DNA of 64,000 bases. Origin: Cytophagaceae bacterium (GTDB taxonomy: Bacteria; Bacteroidota; Bacteroidia; Cytophagales; Spirosomataceae). Shown in pieces: positions 9,479 through 18,582 of the stretch. Position numbers and translations under genes: made by a program. The notes under the pieces are model-generated. The model saw only the letters and a program-made list of their open reading frames with translations, made no database searches and had not been told where the DNA came from. The stretch spans positions 39,686 to 103,685 of the forward strand of contig SXXW01000003.1 in the NCBI GenBank assembly GCA_005791165.1, in the 5' to 3' direction. The first letter of the stretch is position 1, and each line of letters begins with the position of its first letter.

Positions 9479-10615
9479 ATGGAAACAAAAGGACGCGTAT
9501 TAGTCGCCATGAGTGGCGGTATTGACAGCTCGGTCGCAGCTGTTTTATTACATGAGCAAGGATATGAAGTGATCGGCATGACCATGAAAACATGGGACTA
9601 TGCTAGCTCCGGTGGGACAAAAAAAGAAACAGGTTGCTGTTCACTTGATTCCATTAATGATGCCCGACATATCGCTGTATCCTTAGGATTCCCGCATTAT
9701 ATATTAGATATCCGCGAGGAATTTGGCGATTCCGTCATCGACTATTTCACTAATGAATATGTAGAAGGTCGAACACCCAATCCATGTGTGATGTGCAATA
9801 CCCACATTAAATGGGATGCGTTGCTAAAACGCGCAGACCAATTAGGTTGCGAATTCATCGCGACAGGACATTATGCACAAATTAGAGAAGAAAATAATCG
9901 ATTTATTATTTCCAAAGGCGTGGATGCCTTAAAAGACCAAAGTTATGTGCTTTGGGGAGTTTCTCAATCTTCACTCGCGCGAACCATTCTTCCTTTAGGT
10001 CATTTAACGAAAGCTAAAATACGTGAAATGGCCACAGAGCGGGGCTTTGTCGACCTAGTCAATAAATCAGAAAGCTATGAAATTTGTTTTGTACCGGACA
10101 ATGACTATCGGGGGTTTTTAAAACGTAGAATTCCTGAATTGGAAGAGCAGGTAAAAGGTGGGAATTTTATTGACACAGAAGGCAAAATCATAGGTATTCA
10201 CGAGGGATATCCATTTTATACGGTAGGGCAAAGAAAGGGATTAGGAAAGGCATTTGGCTACCCGGCATTTGTCACAGAAATACGAAAAGAAACGAACGAA
10301 GTGGTCATCGGGAAATTAGAAGATTTAAATAGAACCGGTATGTATGTGGGCCAATTGAACCTTCAAAAATATGACTCAATTCCAGCAGAAGGCTTAGAAA
10401 CAGTAACAAAAGTCAGGTACAAAGATGCTGGAACTGCGGCTTTTATTGAAGGATTAAACGGAAAAATCAAAGTAGAATTTCATGAAGATGTCAGTGGAAT
10501 TGCACCGGGCCAAGCAGCTGTATTTTATGAGGGGGATGATGTAGTCGGCGGGGGTTGGATTCTTAAATCGTTTCAAAAAGGAAGCGTTTTCGAAAATGTC
10601 CATTCGTTTATTTAA
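9479..10615 (+). CDS. mnmA: tRNA-specific 2-thiouridylase
   Basis: MnmA makes 2-thiouridine at wobble position 34 of tRNAs for Lys, Glu and Gln, adenylating the uridine and then transferring persulfide sulfur. The PP-loop is AMSGGIDSSVAA at residues 10-21. The nucleophilic cysteine lies in NPCVMCN (Cys103 and Cys106), the persulfide cysteine is Cys203 in SYEICFVPD, and TGHYAQI is the usual tRNA-binding segment. The central and C-terminal beta domains are complete (GQRKGLG; ends at residue 378), normal for the family. The start ATG has no clear Shine-Dalgarno sequence, as is usual in this phylum. Its 3' end overlaps the convergent phosphoesterase gene by 8 bases. Confidence 0.97.
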   Translation: METKGRVLVAMSGGIDSSVAAVLLHEQGYEVIGMTMKTWDYASSGGTKKETGCCSLDSINDARHIAVSLGFPHYILDIREEFGDSVIDYFTNEYVEGRTPNPCVMCNTHIKWDALLKRADQLGCEFIATGHYAQIREENNRFIISKGVDALKDQSYVLWGVSQSSLARTILPLGHLTKAKIREMATERGFVDLVNKSESYEICFVPDNDYRGFLKRRIPELEEQVKGGNFIDTEGKIIGIHEGYPFYTVGQRKGLGKAFGYPAFVTEIRKETNEVVIGKLEDLNRTGMYVGQLNLQKYDSIPAEGLETVTKVRYKDAGTAAFIEGLNGKIKVEFHEDVSGIAPGQAAVFYEGDDVVGGGWILKSFQKGSVFENVHSFI

Positions 10616-11123
10616 CCCGAATCTTCAAACGAGGCATTTGAATCACCTCCATATCAAAAATCCGGGATCCGTCTATCTTAAACCTTAATGCTGTTTGCTC
10701 ATCATGAAATCCATGTTGGCCCGCCGCCCCTGGATTTAAAAACAGCATGTTATTTCGTTTTAAATCTCTTTTGACCTGAAGTATATGGGAATGTCCGCAC
10801 ACAAAAATATGAGGAATTCCCATGGCAAAAGTTTCTAAAGCATCAGGTTTGTAAGAAGAGGGAGCACCAGCAATATGTGTCATGGCAACTTTTACGTCTT
10901 CGCACATAAACCGAGTAATTTTAGGAAACATGTTACGGATCGTGCGATCATCTATGTTCCCGTAAACGCCATAAACGGGTTTTCCAAAACTCATTAATGT
11001 ATCTGCAATCGCCACAGAACCCCAATCCCCTCCATGCCAAATTTGATCGCAAAACTCAATATGCTCCTCTAGACGCGCATCTAAATAACTATGTGTATCT
11101 GAAAGGAGTAAAATCTTTTGCAT
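10608..11123 (-). CDS. YfcE/MJ0936-type metallophosphoesterase
   Basis: This is a small (171 residues) calcineurin-like phosphoesterase of the YfcE/MJ0936 class. The metal-binding motifs are in order: LLSDTHSY (DxH), HGGDWG (GD), VYGNIDD (GN), MTHIAG (the first late histidine) and CGHSHI (GHxH). Family members are two-metal cytosolic phosphodiesterases tested mostly on artificial substrates, so the physiological substrate is unknown. It starts directly after the stop of the phospholipase C-like gene on the same strand, with no gap, which suggests one transcript. It ends in an 8-base convergent overlap with mnmA. Confidence 0.88.
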   Translation of the reverse strand: MQKILLLSDTHSYLDARLEEHIEFCDQIWHGGDWGSVAIADTLMSFGKPVYGVYGNIDDRTIRNMFPKITRFMCEDVKVAMTHIAGAPSSYKPDALETFAMGIPHIFVCGHSHILQVKRDLKRNNMLFLNPGAAGQHGFHDEQTALRFKIDGSRIFDMEVIQMPRLKIRVK

Positions 11124-12125
11124 TTATTCTGAAGATTTTGCTTTTAGCGAAATCAATAAATTTTCCTTGATTAGGTTATTAGATGACCATACCGACTTCT
11201 CATTGGCATATTTCTGTTTCATTGCCTCTGAAATTTCAGGAGCAGCCATCACCCAAGCAGGCGATCCGGCATCTTTATAAGCAGAATACCAAAAACTAGC
11301 CACTCGGTTAGACGCTAAAAGCATTCTCTTTTCGATGGAAGTACCTAATCGATTGCCATACGCTTTTATAAAGTCTTTGGTATAATACTGTAATTTACGG
11401 CCCCCTCGCTCTACTTCCATGAATGCTTTTGCTTCTCCCATCTCTGCCCGGAGAGCTAATTCAGTTTTATAAACTTCAGGTAGCATATCATGTGATTCCA
11501 ATAAAATTTGAAAGATAAAATCTTGTGGATTTTTTATATAGGTAACTGCAGGTACTTGATTAAATTGATAATTTCTTAAAAATTCTTCTGGCACTAAACT
11601 TTCCCACAAAACATGAATTCCTTTTTGGTTGGTAAATTGACCATCGTGATTTTTGGTCGTATGTAATGGAACATGCGAATCAGCCACATAATGACCTAAA
11701 TCGGCTGAATAAAACAAAACGGAATCCTTTAAATTATGTTGGAATGAATAAACCAACCGCTTATATACACGGTTTACCTCCCATGGTACAAGCCCTTCAT
11801 TTTTCAAAGTATCCAAGGAATATTTCTTGATGGCGGCGGAAAAATCATGAGGAATACTTGTCCGATAATTAGGACCAAAAACATCGGCATCCATGTCTAA
11901 ATAATGTTTTGGATCCTCAGATTTATCGTCTCTTCTACGGACATCTGGCCTGATGGAATGGGTCACCAAATAATCTTGGTTCGCGTAAAAAAACAATCCC
12001 AATTCTGCTGGCAACGTATAAATCGAAACTTGCTGTAATGATTTATGAGAAAGAAATCCCCAAGAGGAAATCAAAATAGATATACAGGCAAGAATTGATA
12101 ATTTAACTAATGTTCTCTTTAGCAT
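11124..12125 (-). CDS. Zinc-dependent phospholipase C / S1-P1 nuclease-like secreted protein
   Basis: This is an exported all-helical zinc protein of the bacterial phospholipase C / S1-P1 nuclease fold. The signal peptide (MLKRTLVKLSILACISILISS) is followed at once by WGFLSHKSL. In this fold the tryptophan exposed by signal cleavage and the nearby histidine are zinc ligands. Further ligand motifs are DLGHYVADSHVPLHTT and the histidine/glutamate pair in KGIHVLWESL. I choose ATG 12125 (333 residues), because the longer reading from 12227 adds 34 residues inside the kinase gene that would bury the signal peptide. The chosen start overlaps the end of the hybrid kinase gene by 23 bases, so expression is probably linked to it. 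The substrate (phospholipid or nucleic acid) cannot be decided from the sequence. Confidence 0.85.
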   Translation of the reverse strand: MLKRTLVKLSILACISILISSWGFLSHKSLQQVSIYTLPAELGLFFYANQDYLVTHSIRPDVRRRDDKSEDPKHYLDMDADVFGPNYRTSIPHDFSAAIKKYSLDTLKNEGLVPWEVNRVYKRLVYSFQHNLKDSVLFYSADLGHYVADSHVPLHTTKNHDGQFTNQKGIHVLWESLVPEEFLRNYQFNQVPAVTYIKNPQDFIFQILLESHDMLPEVYKTELALRAEMGEAKAFMEVERGGRKLQYYTKDFIKAYGNRLGTSIEKRMLLASNRVASFWYSAYKDAGSPAWVMAAPEISEAMKQKYANEKSVWSSNNLIKENLLISLKAKSSE

Positions 12126-15100
12126 GATTGATGTAATAAGAAGGTGATTGACCAAATTGTTTTTTAAAGACGCGTGTAAAATAGGCCGGATCATTAAATC
12201 CAACTTTATAGGCAATTTCTGAAACATTAAATTGGCTTGTCTCCATAAACACTAAGGCTTGTTGGAGCCTAATGGAACGTATGAATTCATTCCCTGCTAA
12301 AGAAGTAAGATTTTTTAACTTCCGATATAACTGCATTTTACTCATGTCCAGTCCATTTTCTAAATCGACTACATCAAAATTAGAATCAGCGATATTTTCG
12401 ATAATTAAGGCGGTTGCCTTTTGTAAAAACTCATCTTGAAATTCCGGTAATTTACCCTCCGTTAATTCTTTCTGAACTAATTGTTTCTGCCAATTTTTTC
12501 TAGCTCTTTCCTTAGCTTCTAATAACTTATTAACCCTAATCTCAAGTAAATCCGCGTTAAATGGCTTACTCACATAATCATCCGCACCGGATTGCATTCC
12601 TTCAATTTGACTATCTTGAGAACTTTTTGAAGTTAAAATTATAATCGGAATATGATTTGTTTTGGGATTACTGCGAAGCGCCCGACAAAGATTTATTCCG
12701 CTCATGCCAGGCATCATCCAATCGGTAATAACCACATCTGGTAAAAACTTTAATGCTAGTTCCAACGCTTCCTCTCCCCTTTCCGACTCCACAATTTGAA
12801 AACGATTCGAAAATATATCGGCAACAAATTTTCTTAGTTCCGTATGATCATCAACAATCAATAAAATTTGTTTTTCATGTTCTATTGAGTCTAATTTTTG
12901 AATCACGGGATTATTAGAAACAATCTTTTCCAATAAATTTTCATGTTGGTGAATCCATGAAGGATCGAATGCGTCAACTTGAACTGGAAAATTAATCGAA
13001 AAGTCACTTCCTTCACCCAATTTGCTATTAACCTCTATTTGACCTAGATGCAACTCAATCAATTCCTTACAAAGTGACAAACCGACGCCCGTTCCGGCTC
13101 GATTCATCGATTCAGGCACTTGGTAAAAACGATCAAAAATATGATTCAAATGTTCAGATGCGATTCCTTTTCCAGTATCTAGCACTTGGATTCGAACGGA
13201 TTTGACTATCTTTTTCCCTGCTTGAAGATCATGAATAAGAGTCAAGGAAACGCCTATTTTCCCCTCTTCCGGCGTATGTTTAAAAGCGTTAGACAAAAGA
13301 TTTGTTACACATTTTTCAATGATATCAGAATCATAATAAACAAATAGATCATTTTGTGGGGGTTTCCACATCAAATTGATTTGCTTTTGTTGCGCATAAT
13401 TTTCAAACCCCAAAATGATACTGGACAATTGAAGGATTAAATCATGTTTTGCGACAGAAGGTTGCTGTTTTCCTGACTCAATTTTGGATAGGTCTAACAG
13501 CTGGTTAATCAATCGCAAAAGCTTTTGTGCATTTTGATATATGGAAGACATCCGAGTATTTTGTTCCTCGTTTAATCCCTTATTTTTAAGAAAATAACGT
13601 TCAATGGGGCTAATAATGAGGGTTAATGGAGTCCTAAGCTCATGAGAAATATTGGTAAAAAAGTGCGTTTTAACCTGCTCAAGCTCTTGAATACGCTCCT
13701 TTTCAATTTCTTTCAAACGTATATCTGTTTTGAATGATTCTCGGATCTTTATTTCACGAATAAATCCATAAACAATCCCTGCAGCAGAAAGAATATAGAT
13801 GATAAAAGCCCACCAGGTGCGATACCATGGGGGTAAAACAGTGATTTTTAACTCGAATGGATTTTCGGCCCAAATACCGTCCGAATTAGAAGCCTTTACT
13901 TTAAAGGTATAATCACCCGGACTCAAATTCGTATATGAAGCGGATCTTTGGGTACCCACATAATTCCAATCTTTTTCAAAACCTTCTAAATAATACGCAT
14001 AACGGTTGTTTTTAGGTCTTTGATATTCTAAAGCAACAAAGTCAAAGCTAAATACCGATTGTTCTGGCTGAAGAATTAAATGCTTGGTAAATAAAATATC
14101 TTGATCTAAAGGAGAGTTCTCCGCTCCCACTTGAACAGGTTTATTGAAGATTTTTAGATTGGTTATAAAGACGTTTGGGACATCCATTCGAGAACGCAAA
14201 CTATCTGATTTGATATAATTCAATCCATTAATACCTCCAAAAAACAACCAATCTTGATCGTTTTTGTCGAAAGCATTAATTAAAAACTCTTTCCCTTGTA
14301 GTCCATCCACATCATCAAAATTGATGCATTTGAAATTCTTTGGATCCATTTTTGAGATTCCACCATTGGTCGTCAACCATAAATTTCCTTTTTTATCTTC
14401 CACCATTCCTCTCAAGGTATTGCTGACTAATCCATCGGCGACCGTGAAAACCTTAAATTTATTACCAGGGCCTTGATATAAGTGCAATCCTCCTCCATTT
14501 GTGAGGACCCAGATTCGATTTTTTCGGTCTTGGTGTATATAGGTCACATGGTTATATCTCAAAGAAGAAGTAGAAATTCCCTTTTCCCAATGATTATTTT
14601 TTTTTGTCTTAAAATCATAGACATACAATCCACTCGCCGTAGTTCCAATCCATAAACGATTATTTCCCTCCATCATTAACGTGGAGATCGTTTTATTTTC
14701 AAACAATTTTCGATTTAATTCCATGTAAGGAATTTCATATTTTTTAGAAATCAAATCAAAGGCCATTAAACCATTTCCTGAAGTCCCTAGCAACAACTTT
14801 AGCCCCTTCTTTAGGATACTAGAAAATTTAACGGTCGCGACATTTGAAACAATTCCTTTTGGGACTGGATATGAAATCATTTTTCGGTTAGACATCATAT
14901 TGAAAAGGCCTTTCCCCCAAACACCAATCCACAAAGTACCTAATGAGTCTGTTTCTAATAAGTTAACATCAAAAATATCAGGTGAATTAAGGCGATTGAT
15001 ATCTGCATTGTTGACCACATGTTCAACGATTCCAGATTTATAATTTAAATAGGATAAACCTACATTACTGCCTATCCACACTCCTTGATTTGAATTTGCC

Positions 15101-16212
15101 CTAAGTGCGGTGACTTTATTACTCAATAAGCCTAAAAACGTATTGGGTTTATATCTCAATAAAGAGAATCGAGATTTTTGGTGAAAATCGATATTTAAAC
15201 CAGCTTCCCAAGTCCCAATCCAAGTATTTAAATTTGAATCGGTAAATAAACTAGTCACCGAATATGAGCTAATGCCAAATTCAGGGTCTGGATTAGACAC
15301 CACTTGGCGAAATTTTGAAAAATTCTCGCCTTCACAAATATAAATCCCGTTATCCGTTCCAATCCAAATGTTTTTAGATCCATCCCTACTTATGCTCGTT
15401 ACGATATTTTGGCGAGAGGAAAGAGAAGACCGATTATAAAAAACGGAAGTGAATTTTTGATTTTGATGATCAAAGCGAAATAATCCTCGGCCTTCTGTAC
15501 CGACTAATATATCTCCATTTTTTGCTTCAAATAAAGCCCGAATACGAAATTCGTTGGCCGGACCCTTTTGACCAAAATTAAATGGCAAATAAGAACGATT
15601 GCCCAAAACTGAAATCAAATACCCAGTTCTTGTACCAATCCAAAGCGACCCCGTTGAATGCCTGAAAAACCGAACCGCATCTTTAATGAGTGGCGTTTCA
15701 AAATCTGACTCTTCTTTAATCAATACATTCTTTTTAGAATCTATTGTGATAAAACCCATACCTAAAGCGGCCACACCTATCTTATGATTTCCTAAATTAA
15801 CGATCGATGGAATAATAACAGATGAAATATCTTCCCCTGAAGGCCCACGCGGAAATCGAATCACTGAACCGGTTTTTAAATTTATTTTATTTAATCCCGC
15901 ATTTCGAGTTCCTACCCATAAATTACCTTCATCGTCTTCACAAACAGTCGAGATATCACTTCCACTTAAAGTCTTGTTATTGCTTGGATCATTTCTGAAA
16001 ACCATAAACGAATACCCATCATAGCGATTCAAGCCATCAGCGGTTGCAAACCACAAAAAGCCTTTTTTGTCCTGAATGATTTTATTGATGGTACTTTGAG
16101 ATAAACCAGAAGCGGTGGTCAACCTTTCATAGCGTGTCGACTTTTGAGCCCACAAAAAAAAGGGGTCAAAAATAAGCAAGCCAAGAAACATGTATACGAT
16201 TCGAATGGACAC
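12103..16212 (-). CDS. Hybrid two-component sensor kinase/response regulator (HTCS, AraC output)
   Basis: This 1369-residue protein is a one-chain signalling system. A signal peptide is followed by a periplasmic sensor built of two-component propeller repeats (about 30-690; many GLWFATADGLNRYDG-like units) and a Y_Y_Y domain (about 715-790), then a membrane helix (about 800-818). On the cytoplasmic side are a HisKA domain with phospho-acceptor His in NISHELRTPLT (about residue 857), an ATPase domain (DTGKGIASEHL; GVGLSLCKELIELH), a receiver with Asp about 1164 (VVITDWMMPGMSG) and an AraC-type DNA-binding domain (about 1270-1369). HTCS proteins usually sense glycan fragments and activate nearby uptake loci, but none is adjacent here. 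The start is GTG 16212, which gives a signal peptide with a basic n-region. ATG 16191 is the alternative. The 273 bases to the divergent GntR gene would hold its promoter. Confidence 0.95.
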   Translation of the reverse strand: MSIRIVYMFLGLLIFDPFFLWAQKSTRYERLTTASGLSQSTINKIIQDKKGFLWFATADGLNRYDGYSFMVFRNDPSNNKTLSGSDISTVCEDDEGNLWVGTRNAGLNKINLKTGSVIRFPRGPSGEDISSVIIPSIVNLGNHKIGVAALGMGFITIDSKKNVLIKEESDFETPLIKDAVRFFRHSTGSLWIGTRTGYLISVLGNRSYLPFNFGQKGPANEFRIRALFEAKNGDILVGTEGRGLFRFDHQNQKFTSVFYNRSSLSSRQNIVTSISRDGSKNIWIGTDNGIYICEGENFSKFRQVVSNPDPEFGISSYSVTSLFTDSNLNTWIGTWEAGLNIDFHQKSRFSLLRYKPNTFLGLLSNKVTALRANSNQGVWIGSNVGLSYLNYKSGIVEHVVNNADINRLNSPDIFDVNLLETDSLGTLWIGVWGKGLFNMMSNRKMISYPVPKGIVSNVATVKFSSILKKGLKLLLGTSGNGLMAFDLISKKYEIPYMELNRKLFENKTISTLMMEGNNRLWIGTTASGLYVYDFKTKKNNHWEKGISTSSLRYNHVTYIHQDRKNRIWVLTNGGGLHLYQGPGNKFKVFTVADGLVSNTLRGMVEDKKGNLWLTTNGGISKMDPKNFKCINFDDVDGLQGKEFLINAFDKNDQDWLFFGGINGLNYIKSDSLRSRMDVPNVFITNLKIFNKPVQVGAENSPLDQDILFTKHLILQPEQSVFSFDFVALEYQRPKNNRYAYYLEGFEKDWNYVGTQRSASYTNLSPGDYTFKVKASNSDGIWAENPFELKITVLPPWYRTWWAFIIYILSAAGIVYGFIREIKIRESFKTDIRLKEIEKERIQELEQVKTHFFTNISHELRTPLTLIISPIERYFLKNKGLNEEQNTRMSSIYQNAQKLLRLINQLLDLSKIESGKQQPSVAKHDLILQLSSIILGFENYAQQKQINLMWKPPQNDLFVYYDSDIIEKCVTNLLSNAFKHTPEEGKIGVSLTLIHDLQAGKKIVKSVRIQVLDTGKGIASEHLNHIFDRFYQVPESMNRAGTGVGLSLCKELIELHLGQIEVNSKLGEGSDFSINFPVQVDAFDPSWIHQHENLLEKIVSNNPVIQKLDSIEHEKQILLIVDDHTELRKFVADIFSNRFQIVESERGEEALELALKFLPDVVITDWMMPGMSGINLCRALRSNPKTNHIPIIILTSKSSQDSQIEGMQSGADDYVSKPFNADLLEIRVNKLLEAKERARKNWQKQLVQKELTEGKLPEFQDEFLQKATALIIENIADSNFDVVDLENGLDMSKMQLYRKLKNLTSLAGNEFIRSIRLQQALVFMETSQFNVSEIAYKVGFNDPAYFTRVFKKQFGQSPSYYINHAKENIS

Positions 16213-16427
16213 TATAAACGGACTTAAAATGAAAGTCTAAAATTAGAAAATTAAAAGGAATTTAAGTTGGGTTTTACCTGTGCAAAAAAGAACCTAGAAA
16301 GAATACTGTTGGAATAATATGTGTCGAAACCATTTAAATAACACCATAATAAAGCTTAAACTATGTTTTTGCAACTTCAGTCCACATAAATGAAAGATTT
16401 GTCCAATAAACTAAAGCGTTAGTCGTG

Positions 16428-16435
16428 TACTTTTG
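16428..16435 (+). promoter_or_regulatory. Candidate Bacteroidota -7 element upstream of the GntR gene
   Basis: TACTTTTG matches the TAnnTTTG -7 consensus of Bacteroidota housekeeping promoters and lies 50 bases before the GntR start codon. The nearest TTTG that could be a -33 box is at 16398-16401, a spacing of 26, which is longer than usual. This is a motif match only. Confidence 0.4.
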
Positions 16436-16485
16436 TCAACAGAAATAAATTAAATATTTTTTATTTGTTAGAGTAACCATTTGCA

Positions 16486-17514
16486 ATGAATAACACCTTT
16501 GGGACCTTTACGATCAAAAAGTCAGATAGCAAATTGCCGAAGTATCAGCAATTAATCAATTCGCTCTTGCAGGATATCGAAATGGGTGAATTAAAACCAG
16601 GTGAACGTTTACCTAGTATTAATGAGGCCTCTGAAGAATGTTATTTGTCGAGAGATACCGTCGAGAGAGCCTATACTGAGTTACATAAAATGGGCGTTAT
16701 CACTTCTATTTTCAGAAAAGGATACTTCATCTCGGAATCAACTTTTAAAACAAAGACAAAGATTTTATTTCTAGTAGGTAAAATAACGGATTCCACTAAA
16801 TCAATCTTTGATGTCTTTTGTCAAACTTTAGGAAAAAATGTTTCAGTAGATATTTTCACTTATCAATACAAATCACAGCAATTTCAAGAAATAATGAGCC
16901 AGCAATTAGGCAATTATCATTATTATGTTGTGATGCCTCATTTGATAGAAGAAGATGATGAAAATTTAAAGTGTCTAAAGAAAATACCTTCTGACCGATT
17001 GATCATCTTGGATCATTCATTTTCAAATCTAAGCCAAACGTTTGCCAGCATCGTTAGCAAACCAATCAGTCAAATCAAAAAAGTTTTTAATACCCAACTA
17101 AACCTGTTTAATAAGTACCATTCATTTAATTTAGTTCTGACTGAGGAAGATTATTTCGATGCAGATTTAATTAATGGATGTAGTAAATTCTGCGAATCTA
17201 TTTCAATGAATTTCCAAGTTTTAGATGGTCTTGACGAAGACGAGATACGTTTAGGTGAAATTTATTTCACTCTAGCGGATGTCAACCTTGCCAAGGCCAT
17301 CCATTACGCGGACAAAAAAGGGTTTGAGGTTGGAAAAGATATAGGGTTAATCGGATATAATGATTCTTGTTTTAAAGAATTGTTGGTGGGCGGAATTTCC
17401 GTCATTTCAAGCCAACCGAATCAAATGGGTAGAATGGCTGCTGAAATGATTCAAGAAAATTCAAAAGAAAACATAGAATTAGATCTAAAATTCATCCAAA
17501 GAAATTCACTTTAG
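16486..17514 (+). CDS. GntR-family regulator with LacI-like ligand-binding domain
   Basis: This is a 342-residue DNA-binding regulator. The winged helix of the GntR family spans about 14-85, with the diagnostic GELKPGERLPSINEASEECY and SRDTVERAYTEL. The remainder (about 95-330) looks like a periplasmic-binding/LacI-type effector domain, ending in IGLIGYNDSCFKELLVGGIS and VISSQPNQMGRMAAEMI, both typical of sugar-responsive LacI C-terminal domains. This GntR-LacI combination is common in Bacteroidota and usually controls sugar catabolism genes. Here no sugar operon is adjacent: the neighbour upstream is the divergent hybrid sensor kinase, and downstream is a strong hairpin and convergent queG. 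The target and effector are unknown. Confidence 0.88.
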   Translation: MNNTFGTFTIKKSDSKLPKYQQLINSLLQDIEMGELKPGERLPSINEASEECYLSRDTVERAYTELHKMGVITSIFRKGYFISESTFKTKTKILFLVGKITDSTKSIFDVFCQTLGKNVSVDIFTYQYKSQQFQEIMSQQLGNYHYYVVMPHLIEEDDENLKCLKKIPSDRLIILDHSFSNLSQTFASIVSKPISQIKKVFNTQLNLFNKYHSFNLVLTEEDYFDADLINGCSKFCESISMNFQVLDGLDEDEIRLGEIYFTLADVNLAKAIHYADKKGFEVGKDIGLIGYNDSCFKELLVGGISVISSQPNQMGRMAAEMIQENSKENIELDLKFIQRNSL

Positions 17515-17526
17515 GGTTTAATTTGC

Positions 17527-17562
17527 AAAAATGGACCATGGCCTCATGGTTCCATTTTTTTT
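17527..17562. terminator. Bidirectional terminator between GntR gene and queG
   Basis: AAAATGGACCATG pairs with CATGGTTCCATTTT (one bulged T) across a 4-base GCCT loop and is followed by a T run on the plus strand. The hairpin begins 13 bases after the GntR stop and overlaps the last four codons of the convergent queG. Confidence 0.8.
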
Positions 17563-18482
17563 ATGTGAGCTATATTTCTTTTTATTCCTCTCAATTTCGT
17601 TCGGTTAATCGCTGAATAGCGAAACAACTCATTAAATAAATCTTCTGAAAGTCCTTCCCAATCCTGCCGATTAAGGCCTAAAAATTGACTATTTGCTTCA
17701 AAAAGTGGTTCTTTATGTGGCTTAGAAAAACGATTCCAGGGGCAAACATCTTGACATATATCACAACCAAATATCCAATCCTGAAAATCCTTTTGCAAGT
17801 CAATGGGCATGTTCTCTTTTAATTCTATTGTAAAATAACTGATACATTTTGACCCATCAACCACATAAGGCGTAATCGCATCCGTGGGACAAGCATCAAT
17901 GCAACGCGTGCAAGTACCACAAAAATCTTTGATGGGTCCGTCAGGTTCACAAGGTAGATCAATCAACATTTCCGCCAAAAAATAAAAACTACCTCGTTTG
18001 GGAATAATCAAATTTGCATTTTTTCCGATCCAACCAATACCCGATTTTTGAGCCCAAGCTTTTTCTAAAATAGGTGCTGAATCCACAAACATCCGACCTG
18101 TAAAATCACCTAATTCAGCCTGTAAATCATCCCATAAAAGCTTCATTTTATCTTTAATTACTACATGATAATCGATGCCTAAAGCATATTTTGATACCTT
18201 AAAGCTATCTTGTAATGGTTGGTAATCTGGGGAAGGGGAATAATTATACACAAGTGAAATAACCGTTTTACAACCTTCCACTAATTTCCGAGGATCTAAA
18301 CGTTTATCAAAATGATTTTCCATATAGGACATATTCCCCTGCATATTTTGGGAAAGCCAATTTTCTAATTTAGGCGCTTCACTTTCCAAAAAATCAGCAT
18401 TAGACAAACCACAAAACTCGAAACCATGTCGGGATGCCAAGGATTTAATTGTATCAGAAATGTTTTTGGGAGACCTACTCAT
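17544..18482 (-). CDS. queG: Epoxyqueuosine reductase
   Basis: QueG performs the last step of queuosine biosynthesis, reducing epoxyqueuosine to queuosine at tRNA position 34 with a cobalamin cofactor and two [4Fe-4S] clusters. The cluster motifs are CGTCTRCIDACPTDAI and CDICQDVCPWN. The cobalamin-binding N-terminal part includes KYALGIDYHVVIKDKM and the GWIGKNANLIIPKRGSFYFL segment found in all family members. At 312 residues the length is normal for QueG without the extra C-terminal HEAT repeats. queE, another gene of the same pathway, lies elsewhere in this window (57330-57977). The stop codon lies inside the shared terminator hairpin. Confidence 0.95.
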   Translation of the reverse strand: MSRSPKNISDTIKSLASRHGFEFCGLSNADFLESEAPKLENWLSQNMQGNMSYMENHFDKRLDPRKLVEGCKTVISLVYNYSPSPDYQPLQDSFKVSKYALGIDYHVVIKDKMKLLWDDLQAELGDFTGRMFVDSAPILEKAWAQKSGIGWIGKNANLIIPKRGSFYFLAEMLIDLPCEPDGPIKDFCGTCTRCIDACPTDAITPYVVDGSKCISYFTIELKENMPIDLQKDFQDWIFGCDICQDVCPWNRFSKPHKEPLFEANSQFLGLNRQDWEGLSEDLFNELFRYSAINRTKLRGIKRNIAHIKKMEP

Positions 18483-18549
18483 GCGACATAAATTTACGAA
18501 TGCTATTCAAATTATGCCAAACTGTCATAAAATAGTTTTTGGTGTATGA

Positions 18550-18578
18550 TTTGTTTAACGGAAACCTTATTAATTTTG
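18550..18578 (+). promoter_or_regulatory. Candidate promoter of grpE-dnaJ, near-leaderless
   Basis: TTTG (18550-18553) and TAATTTTG (18571-18578) match the Bacteroidota -33 and -7 boxes with a 17-base spacer. Only four bases separate the -7 box from the grpE ATG at 18583, so transcription should start at or very near the start codon. Confidence 0.55.
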
Positions 18579-18582
18579 CCAT

